Of a stretch of 20,968 bases of DNA, positions 10,127 through 20,968 are shown piece by piece. Every line of letters starts with the position of its first letter. Positions within the stretch are counted from its first letter, which is position 1. The notes beneath the pieces were generated by a model. That model was given only the letters and a program-made list of their open reading frames with translations. It searched no databases and was not told where the DNA came from. Both the position numbers and the translations under genes were made by a program. The stretch is from Euplotes cf. woodruffi 2 WChen-2021. Its lineage: Eukaryota; Ciliophora; Spirotrichea; Euplotida; Euplotidae. Location of the stretch: positions 1 through 20,968 of the forward strand of contig JAGYYN010019682.1 of assembly GCA_021441665.1 (NCBI GenBank). Reading direction: 5' to 3'.

Positions 10127-10966
10127 TTAATTTTTAATAAAATCTTTACCTATTTCTGAAAGCAAATTCTCATCATTTTTATTTTCTTCATATTGAGTGC
10201 CCTTAAGTTTAAAAATGCTTTGCATCAGATTCTGTTCTTCATCATCTCGGTCTAAGCATATATAAACCTGGTGTTTAAGTACCAAAAGGTCGTTTCATTT
10301 CTAAATTATTTTAACTTCAAATAGCTTTAATTGTCAATATGAATAAAATTAAAAATAATTAATGTTTTAAGTCCAACTAAGCTTGTTTATCACACCTGAC
10401 GTCAGTTTGCATATCAACATTGAATCTAAATATTATTCTTTTTGAGTCCAGAACTGTTGCAAGCTCGCTAGTGTCCTTGATACATTCAAAATCTATAGAC
10501 TCATCACACTTGAAATTACTGCTAGCGGGAGTCCAGGTCTCGCGTGTGTTTTCGACAGTCCTCTGCGCTTTGCCTTCGCGATTTTCAATTCCTTCTAAAA
10601 AACAGCGTTATAATTAAAATCCCTGTTTACTGAATACCAAGCGAAGAGCTAAACTAACCTTTGTGACGATGAGCTGGGAGAAGTCCAGTTTTGTATATGC
10701 TTCGTGCACGATCTGAATGAGCATCGACTTGCAAATGCACTTGGTTGTTTCTGCGGCAGAGCTATCGCCCTTGCCATTTGAACTAAACAGCTGTGGTTAG
10801 TGCCGTACTATAGTTTAGATGCGTTTAAATCGAGCTTGGAGCTGTTGATGAACGAGTCTTCCTCTTGGATGTTCCAGTACTTGCTGTCTTCTAAAAGCCA
10901 AGGATTAAGAGCACCGGGATATAACATACCAGGAGATGCTTTTGGGTTGTAGTTTGTCTGAGCCAT
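10127..10966 (-). CDS. Hypothetical protein, four exons
   Basis: I do not recognise this protein. It starts at ATG 10966-10964 (MAQTNYNPKASPGMLYPG). A 26-nt intron at 10783-10808 (GTACGG...CTAAC...TTTAG) lets a TAG-containing stretch be skipped and joins NASKLY to SNGKGDSSAAETTKC. A second intron at 10595-10658 (64 nt, GTTAGT...TTTTTTAG) joins SQLIVTK to KELKIAKAKRRGLSKTRETW. A third intron between about 10420 and 10320 is needed to reach the last exon, which has a TGA-Cys and the frame VYICLDRDDEEQNLMQSIF. It ends GKDFIKN-TAA at 10127-10129. Its exact donor is ambiguous (after FN or a few codons later). The product is about 230-240 residues, mixed charged, with no membrane helix or signal peptide. 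It interrupts the P/T array and is not a P or T paralogue. Confidence 0.65.
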
Positions 10967-11221
10967 TGGTTCTCAAAAATACTGGTCTAAATCAAAATCA
11001 TATATGGGACTGAATTGATAATATTCTGAGTTTGTTATTGACAATTATGTATGGATTTTATTGATAATATGCCTAAATTCATATTTTATTTGATTTTAAA
11101 TGATTTACAAGAAAGAATAGGAAGTGAAGACATAAAGTATTTTTATTCATGTGCTAAGAATATATTTATGAACATAGAATTACAAATTATAAAATAAAAT
11201 AAACAATTAACAAAATATCAG
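10967..11221. other. AT-rich spacer between P-C and the hypothetical gene
   Basis: AT-rich, no open frame of substance on either strand, no structural RNA or repeat seen. It contains the 3' flank of P-C and the 5' flank of the 10127-10966 gene. Confidence 0.5.
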
Positions 11222-14200
11222 TTAGTCTAATTTAATAATATTTTTACTTATTGAGTTGTCAACTAAAAATCGCTTCAAAGCATTAAATTGCTTGAGGATT
11301 GTTTTTGGATCTTTGGTGCTAATAAATGTTTCAAAGTTTTTGTTAATCGGATCTGCATTTAATTTCTTATTTACTGCTTGACTGGCAAATACTTTATTGA
11401 ACGACTCAAGCCTATTACAAGTTATTATCTTTATTCACTGATTTATGTCGTTTAAATACGTTTACTAGAAAGTAAAAGCTTTAATATAAACATAAATATT
11501 ACCTCTGATTATCGTTGCTATAATTTACTGTTTTGTACTTAGTTTCCTCCCCAAAAAGAGTATTTTTACTGCTACGCTCCACAGGAAGATCAAAGATGAG
11601 CTTGCAAATTTGACTGGGCACCTGCATCTGCTCTCTGAAGCTATAAATAAGCTCCTTTGTATCGATGTACTCCTCAGTGCTGCTGTTGATCTTCTCCAGC
11701 AGCAACTTGAATAACTCTGGGTGGATCTCTGAGTACCCGTTGTTGATTTTTGAAGATTGAGATTTCTTCTGCAAATTCTGTGAAAACAGAGAAATACAAA
11801 AGAATGCTATGTCAACCGACTGAAGGGCAAATATTAACGCAGCTCCGAAGAATAAAATAAATAAGAGGACAGATAGCTCAATTAAAAATGACTTGACACT
11901 TTCGGACCATCGGTTGATAAAAATCTTGAATTGGTGAACAAGCAAAAGTATGAATGCGATTGGAAAATGCAAAAAAGATACCATAATTAGTATAGAAATT
12001 CCAATTAACATCACTGGCGTGTAGCATAAGTAGAGTAATATCGTGTTCAGCCGCTCACTTTTGAATCACAGCAGAAATGGTAAAAAAGGAATAATCATTA
12101 AGTTAAAAGGAGGTGATGCTGATATCAGACAAGAGTAGTATCTGTCATCGTCGTGGTACCTTCTCAGCTTGATTATTTGTTGGTAGTACATTACGTTGCT
12201 ATTTTTGTTTCAATAAACCATAAATATCAGAAAGAATTGCGATCAGGAAGTTGAGCAACATGATGTTCATTAATACAACAAAGAGTATAATGAATCCATA
12301 TCCAACATACTTGTTGACTATCATTGGTGCTTCAAAAGTCTGAAAGCTAAAGGATCCAAGTCATGCATAAAACAAGTACTGAGCAGTGAGTTCAAAAGTG
12401 TTAAATTCAGCAAGTTCGAAAAATAGTATTTTTCCTGTAAACAGAAACATTGAAAAGATAAGTCCGAATAAAACAGTAAAGACCATGAGTAATTTGATCA
12501 TTGCTGCAATGATTTCGACCATCGGTCCGAAAACCTTGCTGAGTCTCAGTATCATGATGACTCTCAGCCATAGGAGCAGAATAATGATAGCAGATGAGGT
12601 GCAAGAGTTTAAGTACCCTTCTTGAAAAGCATCTTTAAGCCGATACATTTTTACGCTATCTGAGCCTGAGTACGTTCTTTTGGTGTAGTCAAGTTTCCAT
12701 CTAAAATCTCGGTGAAGAGTGATTGCTAATGTAATAGCTGAATTTATTTATAATAAAAACAACCACAACTAACCATACCTAAAAATACTGATTGAGCACT
12801 ACAAAGAATAGTATAATATTGGAAATCTGCTCATAAGTAAATGTCTTGTCAACTTTGCGTTTCAGCTTTGCAAATATCTTCTGAAAAATATTGCTAATGT
12901 TGTATGAAATCAGGAGAATGGACAAATTAACGAATAAATCGAAAGAATTATACGCGTCGATCATCTTTTCATTCATTTCAGATGTCAGCACGCTTATTTG
13001 ACTTGCCAACTGGTCTTTTGTTGAACCTGTTGCTGTTGAGTACTGAGATTGGAGACTAGAAAGTGTGCTTGCTATTGACGAAATTGAATTAGAATTCGAT
13101 AGTGCTGCGGAGATTAGGTATTGAAAGAGAATTGCCATAAAAACAATAAATATTCCATCAACAAGAAACATTCAATCAATTGAGTCTCTCCAATTGGTAA
13201 ACTGAAATATATTTGCTTTTGAATTGCTTTCTTTTTCTATAAATATCCTTCAGCACCTTTTCTTTGGGTTACTTGAGTCACTTTAAAATTAAATTTCTTT
13301 TGTCTGCTTTTACAAAGATATCTAAATGATCGTGATTTTTAACTGAAAATAAAATCTGGTGAGTCGTTGATAGTGAAGTCACAGACTCTCTTTCGTATGG
13401 TCCGTACCAAATATTTTCAATGAAGTTGCAGATTTTATTTATTTTCGAGCAAGTCGTCGAGCTTATAGTATCCGATCATATCAATAACCTGCATGCCTGA
13501 GTATCAATAGTCGTTCATCATAATATCAATTTCTTCTAAATTATTTAGTGTCAAATATAATGATATTTCACAACTTGCACACTTTTGAATAAGTCTCGCT
13601 TAACATCAGGTTTGGATATACTTTGTCTAACTGGATTAAAATACTTGCAATAAGGGCAAGGAATTTAACCGGGTTCGGCTGAAGCAATAAACACGAACTA
13701 TGAGTTTTGTAAACCCCTAGTTTTCTAAACCCGTCCATTCTAAGTCTTTTGACAGAAAACTCAGCGAGTATTTTGTTTACTATTTCTTTAAATGCTTTCC
13801 CCTCCTGAATCGTAAAGTAGCTTAAGAGATATTCAATGAAGAACAGTTTTTCTTCGTAGTACAGATATAATCTTTTCGAAGAATCTAAGCTGACTATAAG
13901 CTCGTCAATAATTTCATTTACGAGCTTTGAATTCTCGATTTTGATGTCCTTTGAAAAGTATAGTGTGAACATAGGACTCGAGCATGTGATCGAGTACTTT
14001 CACAGCTCGATAATTAACTCTTTAGATAAATTCTTTTCAATTGCGTTGACAAGACTGAATGTCTCGAAGTCTTCATGGAGCACTAAAGTTTTGTAAATCA
14101 ACATGTAGTCTTTATCACTATTGTTTTCTTTTCTTGAGTTGACAAACAAAATCAGATCCCTCAGCCTCGCTTTACTCAGTGCGTGGTATACAATAGCAAT

Positions 14201-14577
14201 ATCAACAATATCGATTGGCTCGAGGTATTTTGAATTCGATTTGAATACCGATCAGAATTTTTTGAATCTAAACTGTTAAACTTTGCCAACATACTTCGCC
14301 AAAAGTGTCTTTGGAGTCCACTCGAATCGACTAAGACTAACTAAATATTTATTTTGGTATAAAAATTACAACGAAATCTATTTTTGACAATTGGTGCGGA
14401 TTTGAGTCTTATTATACTTGCAGTATTTTTAAACTTATCAATGCTTGATTCTGATTCTTCTATTGAAGAAATAAAATTTTGTATTTTTAGATTTATTTCT
14501 CTAACATCTTCGCATAAATTTAACTAAGTAAAAAGCAGTTATTAAAAAATATCTTCGTCAATTTTATTTGTATTCAT
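11222..14577 (-). CDS. P-C: TRP/polycystin-like cation channel with at least four +1 frameshifts
   Basis: Third channel paralogue, complete at its 3' end (TAA 11222-11224). The N-terminal domain contains EPIDIVDIAIVY, LVLHEDFETF and ELCKYSITC; the TGA-Cys in the last aligns with TGC in P-B ELCRYS. Then come TM1 (MFLVDGIFIVF, about 13170), TM2 (about 12930), TM3 (about 12800), TM4 (about 12600) and TM5 (about 12490). The pore has CLGSFSFQTF (about 12365) and TM6 has MLLNFLIAILSDIY. SPPFNLM and more hydrophobic segments lead to about 11780. The tail includes NALKRFLVDNSI, matching P-B NKLKRFIIANSI. Introns include 14268-14294 (27 nt), a 32-nt one near 14320-14355, 12701-12778 and one of about 104 nt near 11408-11512. 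Frameshift sites are listed separately. The start at ATG 14577 is tentative: the frame after IDEDIF does not connect cleanly to the next exon. Confidence 0.8.
12199..12204 (-). other. +1 frameshift site AAA-TAG-C in P-C
   Basis: Just after TM6: SDIYGLLKQK then TAG, and +1 gives SNVMYYQQIIKLRRYHDDD. This matches P-B EIYASLKERSSSLYHKNI and P-A DIYAIIKDNSDALYYRQI, which have no shift there. Confidence 0.86.
12701..12778 (-). other. Probable 78-nt intron in TM3 of P-C
   Basis: P-A and P-B run straight through this position. P-C has an extra stretch with GTATGG donor and GATTTTAG acceptor, flanked on both sides by TTTTAG. After removal the junction reads TAT-TTT-TAG-ATG-G. A +1 shift at that TAG gives QYFRWKLDY, matching P-B TFFRWRFDF at the exact residue spacing. 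The alternative is a recently inserted element leaving a TTTTAG duplication. Confidence 0.5.
13269..13274 (-). other. +1 frameshift site AAG-TAA-C in P-C
   Basis: Reads NLILKCLK then TAA; +1 gives NPKKRCCRIFIEKES. P-B has the same residues, LLKCLKNPKRK, without the extra base, so the T that makes the stop looks like a single-base insertion tolerated by frameshifting. AAG rather than AAA precedes the stop. Confidence 0.85.
13435..13440 (-). other. +1 frameshift site AAA-TAA-A in P-C
   Basis: Reads KLDDLLENK then TAA, and after +1 KICNFIENIWYGPYERES. The position is identical to the P-A site at 1461-1466, making it the only shift site shared by two copies. Homology on both sides supports it. 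Confidence 0.87.
13541..13546 (-). other. +1 frameshift site AAA-TAA-T in P-C
   Basis: Reads VCKLCNIIIFDTK then TAA. A +1 shift gives NLEEIDIMMNDYCYSG, which aligns with P-B VCILYNLLIDNTNSIDEV and its DRCYNG. P-A and P-B read through this region without a shift. Confidence 0.83.
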
Positions 14578-14648
14578 ATATTAATAATACGAATTTTAAT
14601 TATGATAATTGCTGATGATGAAGTAAAATTTAGCATTTATTTGTTGTT

Positions 14649-15454
14649 TTATCAATCAAAGCCTCTGCTTTTAACACATAGATATGCTAAATAATCTGAT
14701 GACTAATTATTGCATTGATAGTAATTTTAAAAATACCTTCAGGATTGTCGTCAAACACCAGTGAGAGATTGTGTTTATTCACCATCATCGGATCAATACT
14801 CTCTTTTATCTCCAAAGTATTGTCATTTTGACTATCTTTCCTACAATAGTTAAAAGTTAAGGCTTACTTTGCCGAGAATAGATACGATATAAAGTAATGC
14901 ATTTTGAAGTTCTCCATCATCTTTTCTTCATTCTTCTCGAAGTGGATTGTGACTTCATTTTGAATAAGTTCTCGCAGCTTTTGCTCTGCAAGTGGCCCTC
15001 AGTTTTGAAGCACGTGTTCACTCTGTTTATAAAACAACTGCACTTACTCAAACTGTGCCGTACGCTGCTAAGATGCAGAGGATCGTTGATATGTTAATGA
15101 CAATCGCAAACGACCGTTGTTTTGAAGCCTCGAGCAGATATAAAAATGCGTAGTTATTATATCGAAGAGTCGCGACGTAAGTCATCGCAGACTTGACTAC
15201 TTTATCATTATTGATGATTTTTAGATTTTCTCGTTCTCAACACGTGCCATCTGAATATGATTATTTAAATAGTTACCGTCGAGACTGCTAAAGTAGCTTT
15301 GTATATCCTGACTGAAGCTCGTCTCTTGTTCATCGGTAAATAAATGTTTGCTGATGTTGTCTATAGATAAATGCAGCTGCTTACCTCCTAAAACTGCGAA
15401 AAGTTCCTCTGATTTCTCAATCGCAGCAAGCAAAAGTCAGAATCAAAATGAGTC
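14649..15454 (-). CDS. T-C: small membrane protein, paralogue of T-A and T-B
   Basis: Multi-exon gene of unknown function. The exon at 15454-15385 follows a CAACTAAATTTAG acceptor and encodes CFCLLLAAIEKSEELFAVLG with two TGA-Cys codons. A 24-nt intron (15361-15384) sits at the same place and phase as introns in T-A and T-B. The next exon reads DNISKHLFTDEQETSFSQD and, after a frame change at 15221-15226, KVVKSAMTYVATL, YLLEASKQRSFAIVI and a hydrophobic helix ending LAAYGTV. After a GTAAGT intron the tail has EQKLRELIQNEVTIHFEKNE, close to T-A EEKLKLLLNYESTICFEKQE in pattern. Two more short introns (GTAAGC donor near 14868, GTATTT donor near 14738) lead to CVKSRGFDC-TAA at 14649-14651. An upstream frame at about 15530-15640 (ILKPNFNSLYSQPKS) may be a 5' exon. 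The Met start is not found. Confidence 0.62.
15221..15226 (-). other. Candidate +2 frameshift site ATC-TAA-A in T-C
   Basis: The frame entering ends MARVENEKI then TAA. Skipping two bases gives KIINNDKVVKSAMTYVATL, where NDKVVKSAMTYVATL aligns with T-B TDEIIISAMAYANSL and T-A NEYIIKQAIHFACTL. A GTGTTG...GTAG intron could also restore frame but would delete the conserved NDKVV residues. Confidence 0.45.
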
Positions 15455-15640
15455 CTAAATTTAGTTGATAAGGAAGAATAAATTCACTTTTTGAATGTAT
15501 TTTTAATTTGTTGAACAGAGGTGGACGGTACCTTGATATTATTGATGGATTTTGGTTGACTGTAGAGACTGTTGAAATTTGGTTTAAGAATTTGATTGCT
15601 TAATGATTCTATTTCAAAGTTAGACTAGATGGCTTATCGA

Positions 15641-16161
15641 ATTAAAAACTAATCAAATGGATCTAGAAAAAAATTGAGGTTTATGTGGTTGTGTTTTAGG
15701 TGTTGAAACGATTAAATATGTGACTTTGTTATAATTATTCTTTAATAATTATTCAAACTTTAAAATTTTATGCTATTATTATTTAGTGATTATTTCTCAA
15801 GCAAGTACCAATAGTTTCAATTAAGTCTTTATTTTGGTCTAATAAAATCTTATCTTCTTTATTCGACTTCAACTTATGTATCGCTTTAATCAATTTCTCT
15901 TCCTGATAATCCATTTTCTTTTGTGAAAAGTTGATCATTAATATTATAAATAAATATTTACAACATATATATTCATAAACTATCTTATCACTCTTAATAG
16001 ATAAGCATCAGTATAACACATTAACAAATACAACATATTAAAAACCTCTTTAATCTCTTCATATATTGACTCTCATATTTATTCCACCCACTCAGTACTT
16101 TCTACCAACAGCTTCATGAATAGATAAGAAATAAATTTATAAAATAAAGCATAAAATCAAA
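15641..16161. other. Divergent intergenic region
   Basis: Separates the minus-strand array from the plus-strand genes, so it should contain 5' flanks of both. AT-rich, with no frame I can support. A match to the E. crassus chromosome-breakage consensus lies at 15823-15832 (minus strand), and the same 10-mer recurs at 17853-17862; both are within chance expectation. Confidence 0.5.
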
Positions 16162-17796
16162 ATGAGCTACGCCGCAGACCACCTCGCTTGGCAGCAAAGA
16201 GTCGCACAAGAGGAAAGTGCGACCAAAAGGTATATTTAATTCTACCTAGCAGCCCTCATATCTCTTATTACAACTCAATCGTCAGTTGCATTTTTTAATA
16301 CATTTTCTCATGGTTGCGAGTAACGACAAAATAAACCTTTAATTGCAATCTATCGGCTGCAAGTGATTTTTAACTACATTTGTTGCATTTGAGGCCAGTC
16401 TGCACTCAGCTTGATTCTGCTGCTAATTAAATCTTCATAAACTCATCATGCGAAATAATCAATCAGCCCCTGCTTGGCCATTTGTCATTAAATTTATTTA
16501 GATTCAACTTTTGGAAAACAGAGACAGGATTTGGAAGTGAGACCGACGGATTCTTCAGGTAAAGCTTAGCTGTTATTACAATAGCGACTGGGCCAAGAAG
16601 AACTTCATAACCACAAACCAGATTAACCATTTGAATATGCTGAAATAAAATGCATCCTCAGCTCTTCCAGAAGTTTGCAGGAACGATCCATCTTAATCAA
16701 AAGTTTCATCCAAATATGACTGGAAAGTACTCTGTAACCTACGGAATGGCGTCGAAGAGTCCTCTTAATGAAAGCAAAAAGGACTATATTCTATTACAGA
16801 CTCCTGTGCAGCCGAAGGCGCCACCGTTCTTTGATCAGGCTTACCTTGGCAAAGAAGATCCACGGAGGTGATTTATTCACGTTTAAACCTTCATCTAATT
16901 TTTATTTAGGAAGAATAAATTCTTCGAACAGACCCAGCCAGCTCCTAATAGACCCTACAGTGCATATAGAGCTGATGATAAACAAGGGTACATGAGTCAC
17001 CACAGGCTCAAGCAGCAGATGGATAAGCAAAAGCAGACCATTGACCCCAAGCTTTACTCTCGCAGCAAAAAGGCAAAGAAAATGTATGAAGAAGAGGAAG
17101 ACTGGGAAAGATTTAATGAAGAACTTAGTTATAAATCCGGGTATTCGAGAAGGTCTAGCCACTCGCAGCATAACAAAATTGCTCATCGCGTTAATTCAGC
17201 AGCCAAAATTCAGTTCAATCAGAACCCTCATAATGCTAAAGACAAAACGTATGAATTTTTCTAGAAACTAATTTGTGTTTGACTTCAAAATACTAATATT
17301 TTTAATTTATAAAACTTATAGAAATCTTGAAGGAGCAGCGCTAATGAGATCTGAACTCACAAAACAAAATCTGCGTGATTTTGAAGAAAAACTAAGTTCA
17401 AAAGCTCCAGCTTCTCGCAGAAGAGACAAAATAGTCTTCTCAAGCAAAGGAGAACCTCTGAAGCAAGACGCAGCTTTAAATAATGCAGAAGAAGGCAAGG
17501 CAGAAGTAGTTGAGGGGGAGGGAGACGATATTGAAAACCCAAACGAAGCCGAAAACAACCAAGACCTAAATAACCCTGAAAACCAAGGCTTAAATGCCAA
17601 TAATGACCATGAAAAAGACGGTGCTGTTAGTATCCTTTCGAGAGATGAGATTAAATCTCTATCTAAAGCCTCTCGAACAAGCTATGTCGAGTCTTTAAGA
17701 AACGAGCTCAGAAGAGAAAGAGAGAAAAGGGAGGAACTTGAAAAGCAAGTGCAACAGCTGATCGAGCTTAAAAGCAATACAAAAAACAAGTCCTAA
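16162..17796 (+). CDS. Hypothetical 406-residue protein with charged coiled-coil tail; one +1 frameshift
   Basis: Not recognised. Coding segments are 16162-16229, 16502-16558, 16585-16645, 16647-16867, 16910-17248 and 17322-17796 (TAA end). All joins are GT-AG and keep frame. Introns are 272, 26, 42 and 73 nt. A +1 shift at AAA-TAA (16643-16648) joins LNMLK to KMHPQLFQKFAGTIH. The lengths sum to 407 codons with no leftover base, which supports this model. The N-terminal half is aromatic and conserved-looking (FNFWKTETGFGSETDGFF, PNRPYSAYRADDKQGY). The middle is basic (SRSKKAKKMYEEEEDWERF). The last 170 residues are acidic and Asn-rich, then a predicted coiled coil (SYVESLRNELRREREKREEL). There is no membrane helix. 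Its position beside a kinesin does not by itself imply shared function; a cytoskeletal or ciliary role is only a guess. Confidence 0.85.
16230..16501 (+). other. Unusually long intron (272 nt) in the hypothetical gene
   Basis: Donor AAAAG/GTATAT and acceptor TTTATTTAG. The other introns of this gene are 26-73 nt, and most in the window are under 80. Base composition is less AT-biased than the short introns. It could host an internal eliminated sequence or a regulatory element, but no TA-flanked repeat or coding frame stands out. Confidence 0.6.
16643..16648 (+). other. +1 frameshift site AAA-TAA-A in the hypothetical gene
   Basis: The exon frame fixed by two upstream splice phases ends HLNMLK-TAA. 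The next frame, fixed by three downstream splice phases, enters after skipping one T (AAA then ATG). Without the shift the protein would be 62 residues. Confidence 0.85.
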
Positions 17797-17932
17797 ATTG
17801 GTCAATTACATTTGATAATTGCTTTTACTTTGCTCAAACTGTGACTCAAGTCAGTTTCAATTATCGAGGATTTGCAGTAAGGTAATATTGATTATCGAAA
17901 TGAGTTAAAATATAATACAAACATAATTCAAT
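17797..17932. other. Short spacer between the two plus-strand genes
   Basis: Only 136 bases separate two co-directional genes. It holds a 10-mer matching the E. crassus chromosome-breakage consensus HATTGAAAHH on the minus strand (17853-17862). No telomere sequence and no terminator-like hairpin are obvious. Confidence 0.45.
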
Positions 17933-20797
<2,865 letters not shown>

Positions 20798-20968
20798 TCT
20801 GCGCATGCGGCAACCTGTCTCAAGCACCAGCGTTGATATTTAATCTCTAATAATCAATATTTTTAATGCTAAAATTATATTAAATTAAACCTGAAGGATT
20901 AGTTTACAACGTAAGCATCCGATTTGATGTTTTAGGGAGACCAAGAACTTTGACAAAAAGTAATGAAG
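20798..20968 (+). other. 3' flank of the kinesin gene
   Basis: The first 40 bases are mixed sequence, then AT-rich to the edge. No further gene can be supported. No telomere repeat is present at the window end. Confidence 0.5.

Larger units (their letters stand above)
1..15640 (-). repeat. Tandem array of three channel genes (P) paired with small membrane-protein genes (T)
   Basis: Three paralogous units follow one another on the minus strand. Each unit is a T gene (small membrane protein) followed downstream by a P gene (six-transmembrane channel): T-C/P-C, T-B/P-B, T-A/P-A. The P copies align over their whole readable length, for example around the segments LLNFL(I/V)(A/G)ILS(D/E)IY and APPPFN or ASPPFN. 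The T copies share a CF-x-L-x-AAIE segment and a later LL-(E/K)-x-SK segment followed by a hydrophobic helix. Copies are diverged at protein level, so the duplication is not recent. An unrelated gene (10127-10966) sits inside the array, and a partial fourth T copy lies at 4520-4945. No repeat of DNA-level identity is visible by eye. Confidence 0.85.

Noticed and set aside
11549-11556. CCCCAAAA, one unit of the Euplotes telomere repeat
   Set aside because: A single unit inside coding sequence of P-C (LFGEE segment); no array.
1-15640. Reading the many stops and frame changes as pseudogene decay of the whole array
   Set aside because: Nearly all stops are TGA at cysteine positions or fall exactly where a +1 skip restores homology, and splice sites are intact. 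Only the P-B discontinuity near 7190 remains unexplained.
8205-17862. Three intergenic matches (8205-8214, 15823-15832, 17853-17862) to the E. crassus chromosome-breakage consensus HATTGAAAHH
   Set aside because: About five or six matches are expected by chance in 21 kb of this base composition. Placement between genes is suggestive but not evidence without telomere-addition data.

Overview
The window looks like nuclear DNA of a euplotid ciliate (Euplotes or a close relative). Three things read from the sequence support this. (1) TGA is a sense codon that fits cysteine. It sits at the invariant Cys of the kinesin motor motif LGN-C-INAL, and at several other places it aligns with TGC in a neighbouring paralogue. 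(2) Coding frames jump by +1 exactly at AAA-TAA, AAA-TAG or AAG-TAA, the known Euplotes obligatory frameshift signal. (3) Introns are tiny (many 24-42 nt), start with GT and end in T/C-AG. The DNA is AT-rich. No telomere arrays are present although at least nine genes lie in 21 kb. Since Euplotes macronuclear chromosomes usually carry one gene, I favour germline (micronuclear) DNA, but this is inference.

Layout. From 1 to about 15.6 kb almost everything is on the minus strand. It is a tandem array of three large paralogous six-transmembrane cation-channel genes of TRP/polycystin type: P-A (1-2554, cut by the left edge), P-B (4976-8063) and P-C (11222-14577). Each lies just downstream of a member of a second, unrecognised small membrane-protein family: T-A (3013-4097), T-B (8280-9415 plus a likely upstream exon) and T-C (14649-15454 plus a likely upstream exon). 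A fourth, short T-like piece (T-A', 4520-4945) abuts or is spliced to the end of P-B. An unrelated hypothetical gene (10127-10966) is inserted between P-C and T-B. From 16.1 kb to the right edge two genes run on the plus strand: a 406-residue hypothetical protein with a charged coiled-coil tail (16162-17796) and a complete kinesin-8 (KIF19/KIF18-like) of about 934 residues (17933-20797).

How it reads. Single open frames are misleading here. Most real genes are joined across short introns, TGA codons and frameshift stops. I place eight well-supported +1 frameshift sites (P-A two, P-C four, the hypothetical plus-strand gene one, kinesin one) and two candidate +2 sites. One +1 site is conserved between P-A and P-C. 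In P-B the same spot is deleted, and there the frame does not recover by any rule I can see. The paired, co-directional T-P-T-P-T-P order is the most interesting large-scale structure: it suggests duplication of a channel-plus-membrane-protein cassette.
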